Assembly: GCA_002350625.1 (NCBI GenBank)
Contig: DEFE01000028.1
Location: 9,732-73,731 of the forward strand
Direction of reading: 5' to 3'
Source of the DNA: Lachnospiraceae bacterium UBA2860
Lineage (GTDB): Bacteria > Bacillota > Clostridia > Lachnospirales > Lachnospiraceae
Length of the DNA: 64,000 nt
The translations under genes and the position numbers were made by a program. Under the pieces are notes generated by a model. The model saw nothing but the letters and a program-made list of their open reading frames with translations. It searched no databases and was not told the DNA's origin. This document shows positions 44,743 to 53,686 of this stretch, piece by piece (position 1 is the stretch's first letter; each line of letters begins with the position of its first letter).

Positions 44743-45819
44743 TTATCTGCTTCTCCGGTCATTCTCAGACCGGCGGTAGAATTCCCGTTTATCGGCAAGC
44801 ATGTTGCTTTCAGCTTCGCTGACAAGGGCATACATATCCATTTCGCCCTGCGTCTTCTCGCGGACAGCCGTTCCGACAGATATGTGATACCCTTTTTTGG
44901 CCAGAACCTGCTTCAGCAGATCAATTTCAAAAGGCAGGTCCTCCGGCTTGCCGTCCACGCGGAAGGCCACGAACTCGTCACCGCCGACGCGGTACGTGTG
45001 CTCCTCGCCGAAGTCTTTCCGGATTTCGGCGGCAACTGCGCACAGCATCCTGTCTCCCGCCGGATGGCCTTCCCTGTTGTTCATTTCATGCAGGCCGTTG
45101 ACGTCGGCATAGACGCAGATCAGGTTTGAAGCGCACAGACCCGGGTATCCCTTCAGCCGGGTCTCGTAATGGTTCCGGTTTTTTGTCCCGGTCAGGAGAT
45201 CGGTCTGGCCCATGTATTCAATCTGTCTCGACTGGGAGAGCGCATGGATCTTGATGCGCATGATGAACAGGGTTGTGACAACGGCCACAACGCCGAAGGT
45301 GACCATATTCCAGATATCGCTTTCCGCCACATCCGGCGCCTTAAAACGGGCAACGATCGCGACGAATACGGCGACGGCTGCTCCGATGAGAGCCGTCAGT
45401 CTGATCGGGCGGTCATAGAACAGCAGCGGGGTCACCAGTAAAAAGGCGATGGCCGACACGGCTGCCTTCTCTGCGTGGAGGAGCGAAATGCGAATGCCGA
45501 ATGTATACAGCAGAACCTCGAACAGAAAGACGAGCACCATGACAAGCGCCGGATACTTCGGCACGACAAAACAGGTGCAGAACAGAATCAGCAGCATCCC
45601 GGTAGCGCAGATCAGATAGGTCGTACTGTTCGTTGCGGCAAACCCGTTTGTAAGCATGCTCGCAATGTACAGCAGCAGAAACATCACGGCAGCAAGCTGG
45701 GAAAACAGCCTCAGCAGCTCCCGGTTTTCTTCATGCATCAAAGGGAGCAGCTGTTCATACTCCTCTTTTTCTACCCCTGCATAAAGAAACAGCTTTCCGA
45801 TTTTTTGAATTCCTGACAT
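44743..45819 (-). CDS. Membrane diguanylate cyclase (GGDEF)
   Basis: A 358-residue protein with about six N-terminal helices (residues 38-195) and a C-terminal GGDEF domain. The active site reads TYRVGGDEFVAFR; the domain opens with QTDLLTGTKNRNHYE. It should make cyclic di-GMP. The inhibitory RxxD site is absent: the position before the motif reads FGEE. It is first in the operon with the HTH-receiver and kinase genes (14-base gap), linking second messenger and two-component control. The gap 45820-45999 shows no gene. Confidence 0.9.
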   Translation of the reverse strand: MSGIQKIGKLFLYAGVEKEEYEQLLPLMHEENRELLRLFSQLAAVMFLLLYIASMLTNGFAATNSTTYLICATGMLLILFCTCFVVPKYPALVMVLVFLFEVLLYTFGIRISLLHAEKAAVSAIAFLLVTPLLFYDRPIRLTALIGAAVAVFVAIVARFKAPDVAESDIWNMVTFGVVAVVTTLFIMRIKIHALSQSRQIEYMGQTDLLTGTKNRNHYETRLKGYPGLCASNLICVYADVNGLHEMNNREGHPAGDRMLCAVAAEIRKDFGEEHTYRVGGDEFVAFRVDGKPEDLPFEIDLLKQVLAKKGYHISVGTAVREKTQGEMDMYALVSEAESNMLADKREFYRRSENDRRSR

Positions 45820-45999
45820 CTATCTCCATACCCCTTGATCAATCACTGTCAATAACGATCCCGGCACAGCAGCGGCACGATGATGCTGCGATGCCGGGCT
45901 TGTTAATTCAATTATCCTTTGATTCATTTCGATCGTCAAGGGAGGTTCCGTATTGTCACTTCTGTCTGCGAAAATGTCTCTTTACTTTCACAATTGCCT

Positions 46000-46923
46000 T
46001 CACAGCCATTTCTTCTTCCTGAAGAGAATCAGGCAGAAGATGATGATGGCGATGCTCACCACAAACACGGCCGGATAGCCGTAGCGCCAGTCCAGCTCCG
46101 GCATATAGCGGAAATTCATGCCGTACCAGCCGACGATCAGCGTAAGCGGCATGAATATGGTGGTGACGACAGTGAGCAGCGTCATGATCCTGTTCTGCCG
46201 CACCTCCAGCTGCGCGTGATAGAGATCCCGCACCTGCGTCGAGTGATCGCGGAGAGACGCCGCGGAATCGCGCCGCCGCACCAGAAGATTCATGAACAGG
46301 TGGATGTAGCGCAGGTTCTCCTCACTGAAGAAGCCGTTTTCATTCTCCTCGAGCTCCTGCGTCATATCGATGAGCTGCTCATAGTGCACGAGGAGGATAC
46401 GGATATCGTTGTGAATCTCAATGACCCGTCCGAGGTCCTCCTGTCCCTCTGTGCCCAGGACGGCGTCCTCAATCCGGTTCAGTTCTTCCTCATAGCTCTC
46501 CATAAGTGACAGGTCCCTGTCCACGATCTGTTCCAGGAAATCGTGCAGAAAGCGCTCCAGAGACGGCGTCCGCCATCTCTTCGTGCGGCGGATGGTATCG
46601 ATCATCTGCTCCGCCCTGCCGCTGTCGTCTATGAACACGATGCCCTTCTCGTCCAGCGCATATGCGAAGCAGAACTCTCTCTCCCCGATGTTCGCCCGGT
46701 CCGGAATCTGGAAGGTCCCGGTGAGCGAGTCGTAGTTGACCTCCGCCTTTGTATTGTAGATGTCCCCTGTATCCGGCTCCCACTCGATCCCCATATCGAA
46801 GCGTTCCCGGTCCGCCGCCCATTCCGCCGTCGTGAGAACGGCCGCGTACTTATAGCCCGTCTCGTGAAACAATTCTTCCTTCGTGCAGGGCTTTGCGGTG
46901 TCCGTAAGAAGATAATAGCTCAT
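46000..46923 (-). CDS. CorA-family divalent cation transporter
   Basis: A 307-residue protein with a large N-terminal cytoplasmic domain, a long helix and two C-terminal membrane helices. The conserved pore motif GMN is in VGWYGMNFRYMPELDWRYGY, so this is a Mg2+/Co2+-type channel of the CorA/ZntB superfamily. The C-terminus is basic (RKKKWL), which fits the cytoplasmic gate. The start is MSYYLLTDT with AGGAGAAAGG upstream. It is a single gene. Confidence 0.92.
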   Translation of the reverse strand: MSYYLLTDTAKPCTKEELFHETGYKYAAVLTTAEWAADRERFDMGIEWEPDTGDIYNTKAEVNYDSLTGTFQIPDRANIGEREFCFAYALDEKGIVFIDDSGRAEQMIDTIRRTKRWRTPSLERFLHDFLEQIVDRDLSLMESYEEELNRIEDAVLGTEGQEDLGRVIEIHNDIRILLVHYEQLIDMTQELEENENGFFSEENLRYIHLFMNLLVRRRDSAASLRDHSTQVRDLYHAQLEVRQNRIMTLLTVVTTIFMPLTLIVGWYGMNFRYMPELDWRYGYPAVFVVSIAIIIFCLILFRKKKWL

Positions 46924-47066
46924 GGCACCTTTCTCCTTTTCCGCCTGTGCGTGCTGCTTGGAAAATCACAGAACAAATTGTACCACAGATCCGCGATGAA
47001 ATCCCCCTGATCAGAATACGCGGCAGAAATATCCTGAGATCAAATGAAAGAAGCCGTCCGCTGTGC

Positions 47067-47072
47067 TATAAT
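47067..47072 (+). promoter_or_regulatory. Extended -10 promoter element
   Basis: TGCTATAAT (47064-47072 region) is a consensus -10 box with a TGn extension, about 50 bases upstream of the secreted Ig-like protein gene. No good -35 box is needed for this class. Confidence 0.5.
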
Positions 47073-47121
47073 GATGACAAATTGTGCGCCGCACAGGAAG
47101 AAATAGTATGGAGGTTGAAAC

Positions 47122-48300
47122 ATGAAAAAAATCATTCTGCTCATGGCGATGCTGCTGGCCTTTGCCATTCCCGTATCTGCATCCGTGACAACGGACGCAA
47201 AAAAGGCTTATAAGAAATATATGGGAGAAAATGGCGTTGTTTTTTACGCATATATTTACTTTGACAATGACTCTGTCCCTGAGCTGCTGATCGACGAGAT
47301 GGGGATTCCGTCTCTGTACACTTATAAAAACCAGACGGTAACGCCCTACAAATATGCCACGGTTAACCGCTACTTTGAAGTGAGCGGCTACTATAAAAAG
47401 AAAGGCTGCCTGGTACAGCAGCGCCTGACCGACACCGGTGCTTCGCGCTCGCTGATGACAACCTACTGGACGAGCAGCGGCACCGCCATTTACAACAAGC
47501 TGCAGAAAAATGAAGTTCTGACAAGCGCGGGAAAGGTGCAGTCCGCAAAGTACACTTATAACAAGAAAAAATCCCACTACGCCTTCATGGGCAAGACGAA
47601 GATCAAAAAGGCATCCTTTACAAAAAAGCTGAAGGCCATCACGAACGGAAGAAAGCTCACAAAAATCTCCTGGAAGAGATATAAGGCGCCGAAGCTTAAC
47701 ATCAACAGGGATTTTGCCGATCTGGATCCGGGAGAAACGGTGCAGCTGCGGGTCAGCGGAATCAGCGGAACGGTGAAATGGACCTCAGACGACAAGTATG
47801 TCGCAACAGTTTCATCGAAAGGACTTGTCACCGGGAAGAACCCGGGCACGGCAGTGATTACCGCTGTCGTGGGCGGTTCGTCGGCCTATTGTGTGGTCAC
47901 CGTAAGAGAGGACGAAATAAAGGAATATGTCCACGACGACGAGTGGAACACAGATTATATCGCGACGATCGGATCTTCTTTCGGCGGGGAAGTCAGTTCC
48001 ATCACGGCGGGCGGCAATGTGCTGACCATCTACGGCGGCGTCTGCCACCCCGACAGGGAGGGCGGAGACCGCGTCATGCGCAATTACTTTGGCGTCAACA
48101 AGTTCTATCTGACTTCCAAAACAGAATACAGCTATGAAGATTATTACAGCCAGGGGACTGTGTCGAAGGATGTCTTTATGGCGTATTTCATCGATGACTT
48201 CCTGGAGAACAGAAATGACTGCACCTTCCTCTATATCTTTGTGGAGGACGGCGTGGTGACGAGCATCACCGTCAGCTGCTTCGAGCCGCAGGTCGCCTGA
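47122..48300 (+). CDS. Secreted protein with Ig-like (BIG2) domain
   Basis: A 392-residue protein with a signal peptide (MKKIILLMAMLLAFAIPVSA), a lysine- and tyrosine-rich region to about residue 190, a bacterial Ig-like domain (residues 198-265: GETVQLRVSGISGTVKWTSD, then GLVTGKNPGTAVITAVVGG) and an acidic C-terminal domain. It is probably a wall or surface protein held by charge; no anchor is seen. GGAGG precedes the ATG. Similar Ig-like segments occur at 52586 and 62421. Function unknown. Confidence 0.85.
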   Translation: MKKIILLMAMLLAFAIPVSASVTTDAKKAYKKYMGENGVVFYAYIYFDNDSVPELLIDEMGIPSLYTYKNQTVTPYKYATVNRYFEVSGYYKKKGCLVQQRLTDTGASRSLMTTYWTSSGTAIYNKLQKNEVLTSAGKVQSAKYTYNKKKSHYAFMGKTKIKKASFTKKLKAITNGRKLTKISWKRYKAPKLNINRDFADLDPGETVQLRVSGISGTVKWTSDDKYVATVSSKGLVTGKNPGTAVITAVVGGSSAYCVVTVREDEIKEYVHDDEWNTDYIATIGSSFGGEVSSITAGGNVLTIYGGVCHPDREGGDRVMRNYFGVNKFYLTSKTEYSYEDYYSQGTVSKDVFMAYFIDDFLENRNDCTFLYIFVEDGVVTSITVSCFEPQVA

Positions 48301-48329
48301 AAACGGCCGGCATCCCGGCACACGGTCAT

Positions 48330-48370
48330 AAAAAGAGCTTCCTCCGACAAGGGGGAAGCTCTTTTTGACA
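48330..48370. terminator. Terminator between convergent genes
   Basis: AAAAAGAGCTTCC (48330-48342) pairs perfectly with GGAAGCTCTTTTT (48354-48366). A-run and T-run arms allow termination both ways, for the Ig-like protein gene and the MscS fusion gene. Confidence 0.85.
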
Positions 48371-48406
48371 GGTTCGTTCGCTTACATCCGTTTCTGATCA
48401 CGGTGA

Positions 48407-51313
48407 TTAGATATCGCAGCCGTGCTCCCGGAAAATCTTCTGAAGGGAAACATACAGCCTGTCTCTGACATAAGAATAATCGTCCTCACTGCACTCCGAG
48501 CTGACGGACAGCGTCATCTTTCCGCCGCCGTACGCCGTGATCCCGTTGTAAATGGGGCTGCCCAGGATCCGCCTGTCTGTCTCACCGATGGCAGGGAGCT
48601 CCGCCTCCAGGATCTGTCGCAGATCATCTGCGGCGATCTCAGAAGATACCTCTATCTCACAGATGACTTTGGAGTTCAGCTGCGTGCTGTTCTTAATCAT
48701 CTTGACATCTCTGTTGCTGAAGGTGATCACATCGCCTTCTTTGGTCAGAAGCTTAATGCAGCGGACGCCGATCTCCACTACCCTGCCCGATATGTCCGGG
48801 CTTCCATAAACCGCGACCTCTACATTGTCTCCCGCATGGACAGTTCCCTCGAATACCAAGGTCAGACCGGCAATAATGTCAGAAACAAAATTCTGCGCGC
48901 CCAGGGAAATGGCCAGGGCCAGGGATCCCATGCCGGCTGCAATCGCCGCCGGGCTGAATCCGAGATATTCGAAGATCTTGATCAGGGAGACGAATAACGC
49001 CACATATAGAAAGACATTGGCGAGGAGGCGGAAGATCGTCTTTCCCTTTGAGGCTGAAAAATAAGCCAGGACAGTCATCAGGATGCGCAGACCGATCACA
49101 AGCAGTACGATTTTTGACATGAGGATCAGAATCGCGGCGATCGCGAAGAGATTGAATCCTCTCTCCCACTCATCGGCGATCACATAGCGGTAAACCGTAT
49201 TCTTCGTGACAGCCGAGTTGATATTCATGACGCAGATCAGCACCAGCATGATGACGCCCATGGCGATTTCCATGGCTGCCATGCCATTTTGCGGGGGCGT
49301 GGCCGCGGCAATCGTCCTCCGGATGGGACCCATCTTATTCTTCGGATCTTCAGCCCCTTTCTCGTTCTTGTACGCATTGAAGAATGCATCCGTATAGCCG
49401 GAGAGTGTTCTCCAGGAAAGAAGGCTGTAAATGATAAGAAACAGGATACTGCCGACAGCCGCAAGGATAATCATCTCGAGGAAGAAAGTGGTTTTCGGGC
49501 CTCTATAATAGCTGATAACGCAGTCCGATGCGCCTGTCCATGCAAGAATCTCCGGCGTCTCCATGGATTCGGAAGTGACGAAATAATCCCCCTCCTCTGT
49601 CTTCAGGGTCTTCACCAGGGAGCCCTTCAGTTCCGTATCGGCAGGCCCCAGCGCGCTGATCTGATTCCCTTCCAGCCCTTTGTCGCTGGAAACAAGGATC
49701 TGCCCGCTGACCGAATCCGCGATCAGGAAGGTCGTCTCAGGGTCGGTAAAACCGGCGAATATTTCTCTGACCGTCTTTTCCGGATCTATGTCGTAATTTG
49801 TCAGCGCGGGAATATCGACGCAAAGCATCATCACGCCGTACGTATCGCCGCCGGGTGCACCGTCCTCAATCCGGATGCCCAGCCGCATCTCGTTCAGCCC
49901 TGTCACCTCGTCCGTCTCCAGGCCATGGACGACGTTCGGCACGCCTCGCAGAATCCGCCTGAAATCGTAAGTCGTGGAGCTCGGATCCGCACTGAGTTCA
50001 AGCCCGGTCCACCGGCCGCTGCTCACCGTTTCGCGCCCGTCCGCGTCATACAGGGTAATAGCCGAGGCTGATATGCTGTCCGCCAGCGTCGCGAGAACCT
50101 CAGCGTCCCGCAGCTGGGGATAAGTATCAAGAAGCCCGGCGATCTGATTGCCGTACTCGAGATAGACATCCTGAAAGGATCTCATATTATCGCTGTATCG
50201 CTCCGTAAACATGTCAAGGCTGTCATTGAGCATGCCAAGGCGCGCCCGCCCTCTCACGACATCGTCATACATCCCGTTCAGCGCATAACTGAACATGCCG
50301 AGAACAGCGATGATGACCAATCCGAAGAACCCGAAAAGAGACGCAGTCGACCTGGCGCGGGAGGGCGTATATTTTTTCTCCTCCTCCGGCGTCAGGATAT
50401 TATTGCGCACATAGGGATAGAGAGAAAAGCCGGTGACAAGCAGCATGATCACAAGGATCATCAGGGCTGCAATCATATAGCCGCCCTGGACGAATACCTT
50501 CGCGTACAGGTTCGGCACAGGCTCGAGCATAATGACATAGCCGGCCGGCGCTTCCGACGCCCCCGAAGCGTAGATAAACGAGGCGCCGTCATAGGTCAGT
50601 TTTCCGGAAGCTTTCGCATCATTCTTCGCCAGATCATCCGGTGTCAGTCCCAGATCCTGAAGGCTTTCACAATTCTCAAAATAACGGGTATTCCTGTAAA
50701 GAATCTCCGGGGCCTCTCCGCTTTCCGGGTCGCCGGATACAAACACGGCCGGCATGTCATAGGCGATCTCAATCCACTTCAGGATGCCGGCGACATTGAC
50801 GGTTTGCCTTACGATATCTTCAATGACGGTATCTTCATACCATGTGACATAATAACTGGAGGTGCCGCTGATTTGGCTGTAGGCCACAAAGGTGTCCGGC
50901 TGATTCGGCGCCGCGAAGGATCCCCGGTTTCCCTTAAGCAAAGACGTACTGAGCCCGAGGGCTTGCGCCGCAGGATCTGAGATGGCCGGTTCGCCGTCCG
51001 GGACGCTGATCACAAGGCTGTTCTCGCGGAGCCCCTCCGGCTCACCCGCATCGTCTATGACACTTTGAAGCGCAAGCGATGCCACAACCGCCTCTACCTC
51101 ATAGCGGCTGATAATTCTCTTTTCATAATCCGACCACGCATCGGACAGCGTAGATACGGCGACATTGATTGCTTCCCGGGTCTGCGGCTTTTCTTTGTCA
51201 GCTTCAGAGGAAACCCTTCTTAAATTCAGCAAGGCGACAATCCAGCTGAATGCAATGACTAAGCCGACGGCAAGAAGAACCGTTGATATGACCCTCCAGC
51301 GAAATCCCTTCAA
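48407..51313 (-). CDS. Sensor-MscS mechanosensitive channel fusion
   Basis: A 968-residue membrane protein. A helix at 10-30, an outer domain (40-280), helices near 285-310 and 330-350, a second outer domain (360-630) and a helix at 635-660 come first; the outer domains resemble Cache-type sensors (for example ASAITLYDADGRETVSSGRW). The C-terminus is a complete MscS module: pore helix LALAISLGAQNFVSDIIAGL, then FEGTVHAGDNVEV and the beta domain FSNRDVKMIKNST. MscS proteins open under membrane tension; joining them to ligand-sensor domains suggests a gated or signalling role. Helix counts are approximate. Confidence 0.85.
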   Translation of the reverse strand: MKGFRWRVISTVLLAVGLVIAFSWIVALLNLRRVSSEADKEKPQTREAINVAVSTLSDAWSDYEKRIISRYEVEAVVASLALQSVIDDAGEPEGLRENSLVISVPDGEPAISDPAAQALGLSTSLLKGNRGSFAAPNQPDTFVAYSQISGTSSYYVTWYEDTVIEDIVRQTVNVAGILKWIEIAYDMPAVFVSGDPESGEAPEILYRNTRYFENCESLQDLGLTPDDLAKNDAKASGKLTYDGASFIYASGASEAPAGYVIMLEPVPNLYAKVFVQGGYMIAALMILVIMLLVTGFSLYPYVRNNILTPEEEKKYTPSRARSTASLFGFFGLVIIAVLGMFSYALNGMYDDVVRGRARLGMLNDSLDMFTERYSDNMRSFQDVYLEYGNQIAGLLDTYPQLRDAEVLATLADSISASAITLYDADGRETVSSGRWTGLELSADPSSTTYDFRRILRGVPNVVHGLETDEVTGLNEMRLGIRIEDGAPGGDTYGVMMLCVDIPALTNYDIDPEKTVREIFAGFTDPETTFLIADSVSGQILVSSDKGLEGNQISALGPADTELKGSLVKTLKTEEGDYFVTSESMETPEILAWTGASDCVISYYRGPKTTFFLEMIILAAVGSILFLIIYSLLSWRTLSGYTDAFFNAYKNEKGAEDPKNKMGPIRRTIAAATPPQNGMAAMEIAMGVIMLVLICVMNINSAVTKNTVYRYVIADEWERGFNLFAIAAILILMSKIVLLVIGLRILMTVLAYFSASKGKTIFRLLANVFLYVALFVSLIKIFEYLGFSPAAIAAGMGSLALAISLGAQNFVSDIIAGLTLVFEGTVHAGDNVEVAVYGSPDISGRVVEIGVRCIKLLTKEGDVITFSNRDVKMIKNSTQLNSKVICEIEVSSEIAADDLRQILEAELPAIGETDRRILGSPIYNGITAYGGGKMTLSVSSECSEDDYSYVRDRLYVSLQKIFREHGCDI

Positions 51314-51379
51314 TTCCCAGCTCCTTTACAGCGAACACATATTCTCATCGTGTCAAAAACTGCGGGCACCGGCGCTTTA

Positions 51380-51477
51380 CACAGCGTTTCCCGCAGCATA
51401 AATCAGCGTTTCCCGCCGCATAAATCAGCATTTCCCGCCGCTTTTATCAGCGTTTTCCCGCCGCTTTTATCAGTTTT
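51380..51477. repeat. 22-base tandem repeats at 3' end of UbiB-like gene
   Basis: Four to five head-to-tail copies of a 22-23-base unit (core CAGCGTTTCCCGCCGC followed by TTTTAT or ATAAAT) run from the gap into the last codons of the UbiB-like gene. On the minus strand each unit repeats the end of the protein (LIKAAGKR) plus its TGA stop, so the gene end has been duplicated by slippage. The gap between 51314 and 51446 holds nothing else. Confidence 0.75.
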
Positions 51478-52391
51478 TTCACCGCATAGACCGCCAGGGC
51501 GATGGAAAGCGCGAAGCCGGCCACCGCAAACAGCGGAACGCCGTCGACGAGAGGCGGCACCGAAGCGCTGTAGACCCTGCAGGATCCGCTGAAGATGACG
51601 CAGGCAAAGATGGCAAGGACGACATTTTTGATCACGTCGACCAGAACCTGCAGCGGCTCCTCATAGCCCGTCAGCTCAAAGCTGATCTTCGTCCTGCCCT
51701 TCACCAGGTTCCGGAGCGCATCCACGGCGAGCCCCGGCATCTTTACCGTTCGCGCCGCTGAGGCCGCTATGGATTCCATAGAGGAGGTCAGCTTCTCTTT
51801 GACATCGAAGTTGTCTTTTGCTCTCGAAAGCAGCTTTTCCTGAAGGAAACCGAACAGATCGAGCTCCGGGCACAGCTCCTCCAGCACGCCTTCCATCGTC
51901 ACCAGGCTCCGGACCATCATCGTATACGCCGGGGAGACGACAATATGATGCTCGTTGAGGAGGTCCGTCAGCTCCAGCATCAGCTGCCCGACATCCATAT
52001 CCTTAAGGCTCGTCGCCGACATATACCTGGTGCTGATGCCCTCCAGGTCGTCCATGAGGCGCGCCTTGTTGAGCTTCCCGCGCACGGTGCCCATTTGAAG
52101 CGCCGCATTGGTCAGGCCCTCCACATCCTCCTGCACGAGCGTAAAGATCAGGTTCTGAACCGCGGCGATATTGCCCTCACTGAGCTGCCCCACCATGCCG
52201 AAGTCGATCCAGTAGGGAACGCCGTCCATAAGCATAATATTCCCCTGATGCGGGTCGCCGTGGAAGAATCCCGCGTCCAGCACCTGGTGCAGATAGTTGT
52301 TCGCGAGTGCTTTCCCGATCTCCAGACGGTCATAGCCGTCCTCCACAAGGCGCTCTTTATGCGACAGGGAGTATCCGTCGACATAGGTCAT
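51447..52391 (-). pseudogene. UbiB/ABC1-family protein kinase-like, 5' truncated
   Basis: The frame encodes 314 residues of the UbiB/ABC1 atypical kinase family but starts in the middle of the kinase fold: MTYVDGYSLSHKERLVEDGY, then the catalytic loop FFHGDPHQGNIMLMDG and the metal-binding IDFGMVGQLSEG. The N-terminal half with the KxGQ motif and the ATP lysine (about 220 residues in intact members) is missing, and the sequence upstream of 52391 is AT-rich non-coding. The C-terminus still has two membrane helices. No ribosome site precedes the ATG. It could be a short functional variant, but loss by deletion is more likely. Confidence 0.75.
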
Positions 52392-52436
52392 ACCATATTA
52401 ATGCGAGTAAATATTGTGAACAGTGTGTCTATGTTT

Positions 52437-52465
52437 TTTACACTTATCTCTGATCTGCATATTAT
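52437..52465 (+). promoter_or_regulatory. Promoter of NlpC/P60 gene
   Basis: TTTACA (52437-52442) and TATTAT (52460-52465) are spaced by exactly 17 bases in AT-rich sequence, about 120 bases upstream of the ATG at 52586. Confidence 0.6.
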
Positions 52466-52585
52466 CGCAATCTTCCTCCCATTGTTTTTCAAATTATTAC
52501 AGATTTGTTACATTTGTATATTGTTTCTGTTACGCTTCTGTGGTATGGTATGTGCATCGAAATTCTGATCAATGAGGAAAAACTT

Positions 52586-53467
52586 ATGCGAATAAAGAAG
52601 TCTCTGTTTCTGACATTACTTATGCTGACACTTTCGCTCACGGCGTGTTTTTCTGCTTTCTCTGTTTACGCCGCAGAGACGAAAACCGTCAGCGTCACAC
52701 TAAAAAAAGCGCCTAAGCTGAAAAAGAAAACCGTCCGTCTCGGAAACAACGTCCGGTTTAAGATCAAGTACGGGAAAAAAATCGTCGCAAATGAAGCCAT
52801 CTCTTTTACTTCTTCCCGCCCGGCCGTCGCTTCGGTTGAGAAGGACGGCACCGTTGTTCTCAGAAAAAAAGGCTATACGGTCATCACGGCTGTTTACAAA
52901 AAGCGCTATGCCAGAGTGCGCCTCAAGGTAAAAGCGTCAAATGCCGTCGCCTCGAGCAGTTCCAATCAGGATCTGTCCAAATATGAGCTTCCGGATGACG
53001 TGCTGGCCATCGAGGAGTGGCTGAATTCTTCTGACGTCACGTATTTTACGGATGAGTCGGAAGTGCCCTCTTCAAGCTCTTCCAGTTCTTCCAGTTCTTC
53101 AAGCGCTTCGGGCTCGCTTCGCAGCCGGCTTGTCGAGTACGCGAAAAGCTTTGTCGGTGTCCTGCCGTATGTCTGGGGCGGCAACTCCCTCTCCTCCGGC
53201 ACGGACTGCTCCGGCTTCGTGCATCTGATCTACGCGCACTTCGGCATGAGCGTTCCGAGAACGGCAAGCGATTTCCAGAGCATGTCGAACATCTCGAAGA
53301 GTGAGCTTCAGCCGGGCGACCTGGTCTGCTACAAATACGGCGGACATGTCGCACTGTATATCGGCAACGACAAGGTCGTGCACGCGAAAGGCGCCAACTA
53401 CGGCACCTGCATCGACAGCATGTACTACGGCACGCCGACAGGCTATGTCAGGATCATCAAAAACTGA
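52586..53467 (+). CDS. Secreted NlpC/P60 wall peptidase with Ig-like domain
   Basis: A 293-residue secreted enzyme. A signal peptide (LFLTLLMLTLSLTACFSAFS) is followed by a lysine-rich Ig-like domain (residues 35-120), a linker with a run of twelve serines near residue 160, and a C-terminal NlpC/P60 domain. The catalytic Cys is in SGTDCSGFVHLIYAHFGMSV, the His in CYKYGGHVALYIG. Such enzymes cut peptidoglycan stem peptides. The ATG at 52586 has GAGGAAA upstream; the open frame from 52505 is an extension. The Ig-like part may bind the wall. Confidence 0.92.
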   Translation: MRIKKSLFLTLLMLTLSLTACFSAFSVYAAETKTVSVTLKKAPKLKKKTVRLGNNVRFKIKYGKKIVANEAISFTSSRPAVASVEKDGTVVLRKKGYTVITAVYKKRYARVRLKVKASNAVASSSSNQDLSKYELPDDVLAIEEWLNSSDVTYFTDESEVPSSSSSSSSSSSSASGSLRSRLVEYAKSFVGVLPYVWGGNSLSSGTDCSGFVHLIYAHFGMSVPRTASDFQSMSNISKSELQPGDLVCYKYGGHVALYIGNDKVVHAKGANYGTCIDSMYYGTPTGYVRIIKN

Positions 53468-53482
53468 GCATTTTCATTCCCG

Positions 53483-53512
53483 CCCGGGCGCTTCACAGCG
53501 TCCGGGTTTTAT
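53483..53512 (+). terminator. Terminator after NlpC/P60 gene
   Basis: CCCGGGCGCT (53483-53492) pairs with AGCGTCCGGG (53497-53506) around TCAC, with one G-T pair, followed by TTTTATCTTTT. Confidence 0.8.
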
Positions 53513-53536
53513 CTTTTGCGGATTTATGATAAAATT

Positions 53537-53550
53537 TAAGTAATTACTTA
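53537..53550. promoter_or_regulatory. 14-base perfect palindrome, probable operator
   Basis: TAAGTAATTACTTA is a perfect palindrome next to a TATGAT/TAAAAT -10-like stretch, about 140 bases upstream of the flavodoxin-type gene. Its form suits a MarR, HxlR or TetR-type repressor. Another 7-base inverted repeat (AGATCAG/CTGATCT) lies at about 53578-53612. Confidence 0.5.
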
Positions 53551-53686
53551 GAGAACGGCAAAACAGATAAACCGGCCAGATCAGGGAGGTGAGTTTACGG
53601 ACATCTGATCTATATAGATTCTTTCAAAGAAATATCATGAAATTGAACGCTCCGCCGAAATCTTATCTTGCATAAAGGGGATAATC

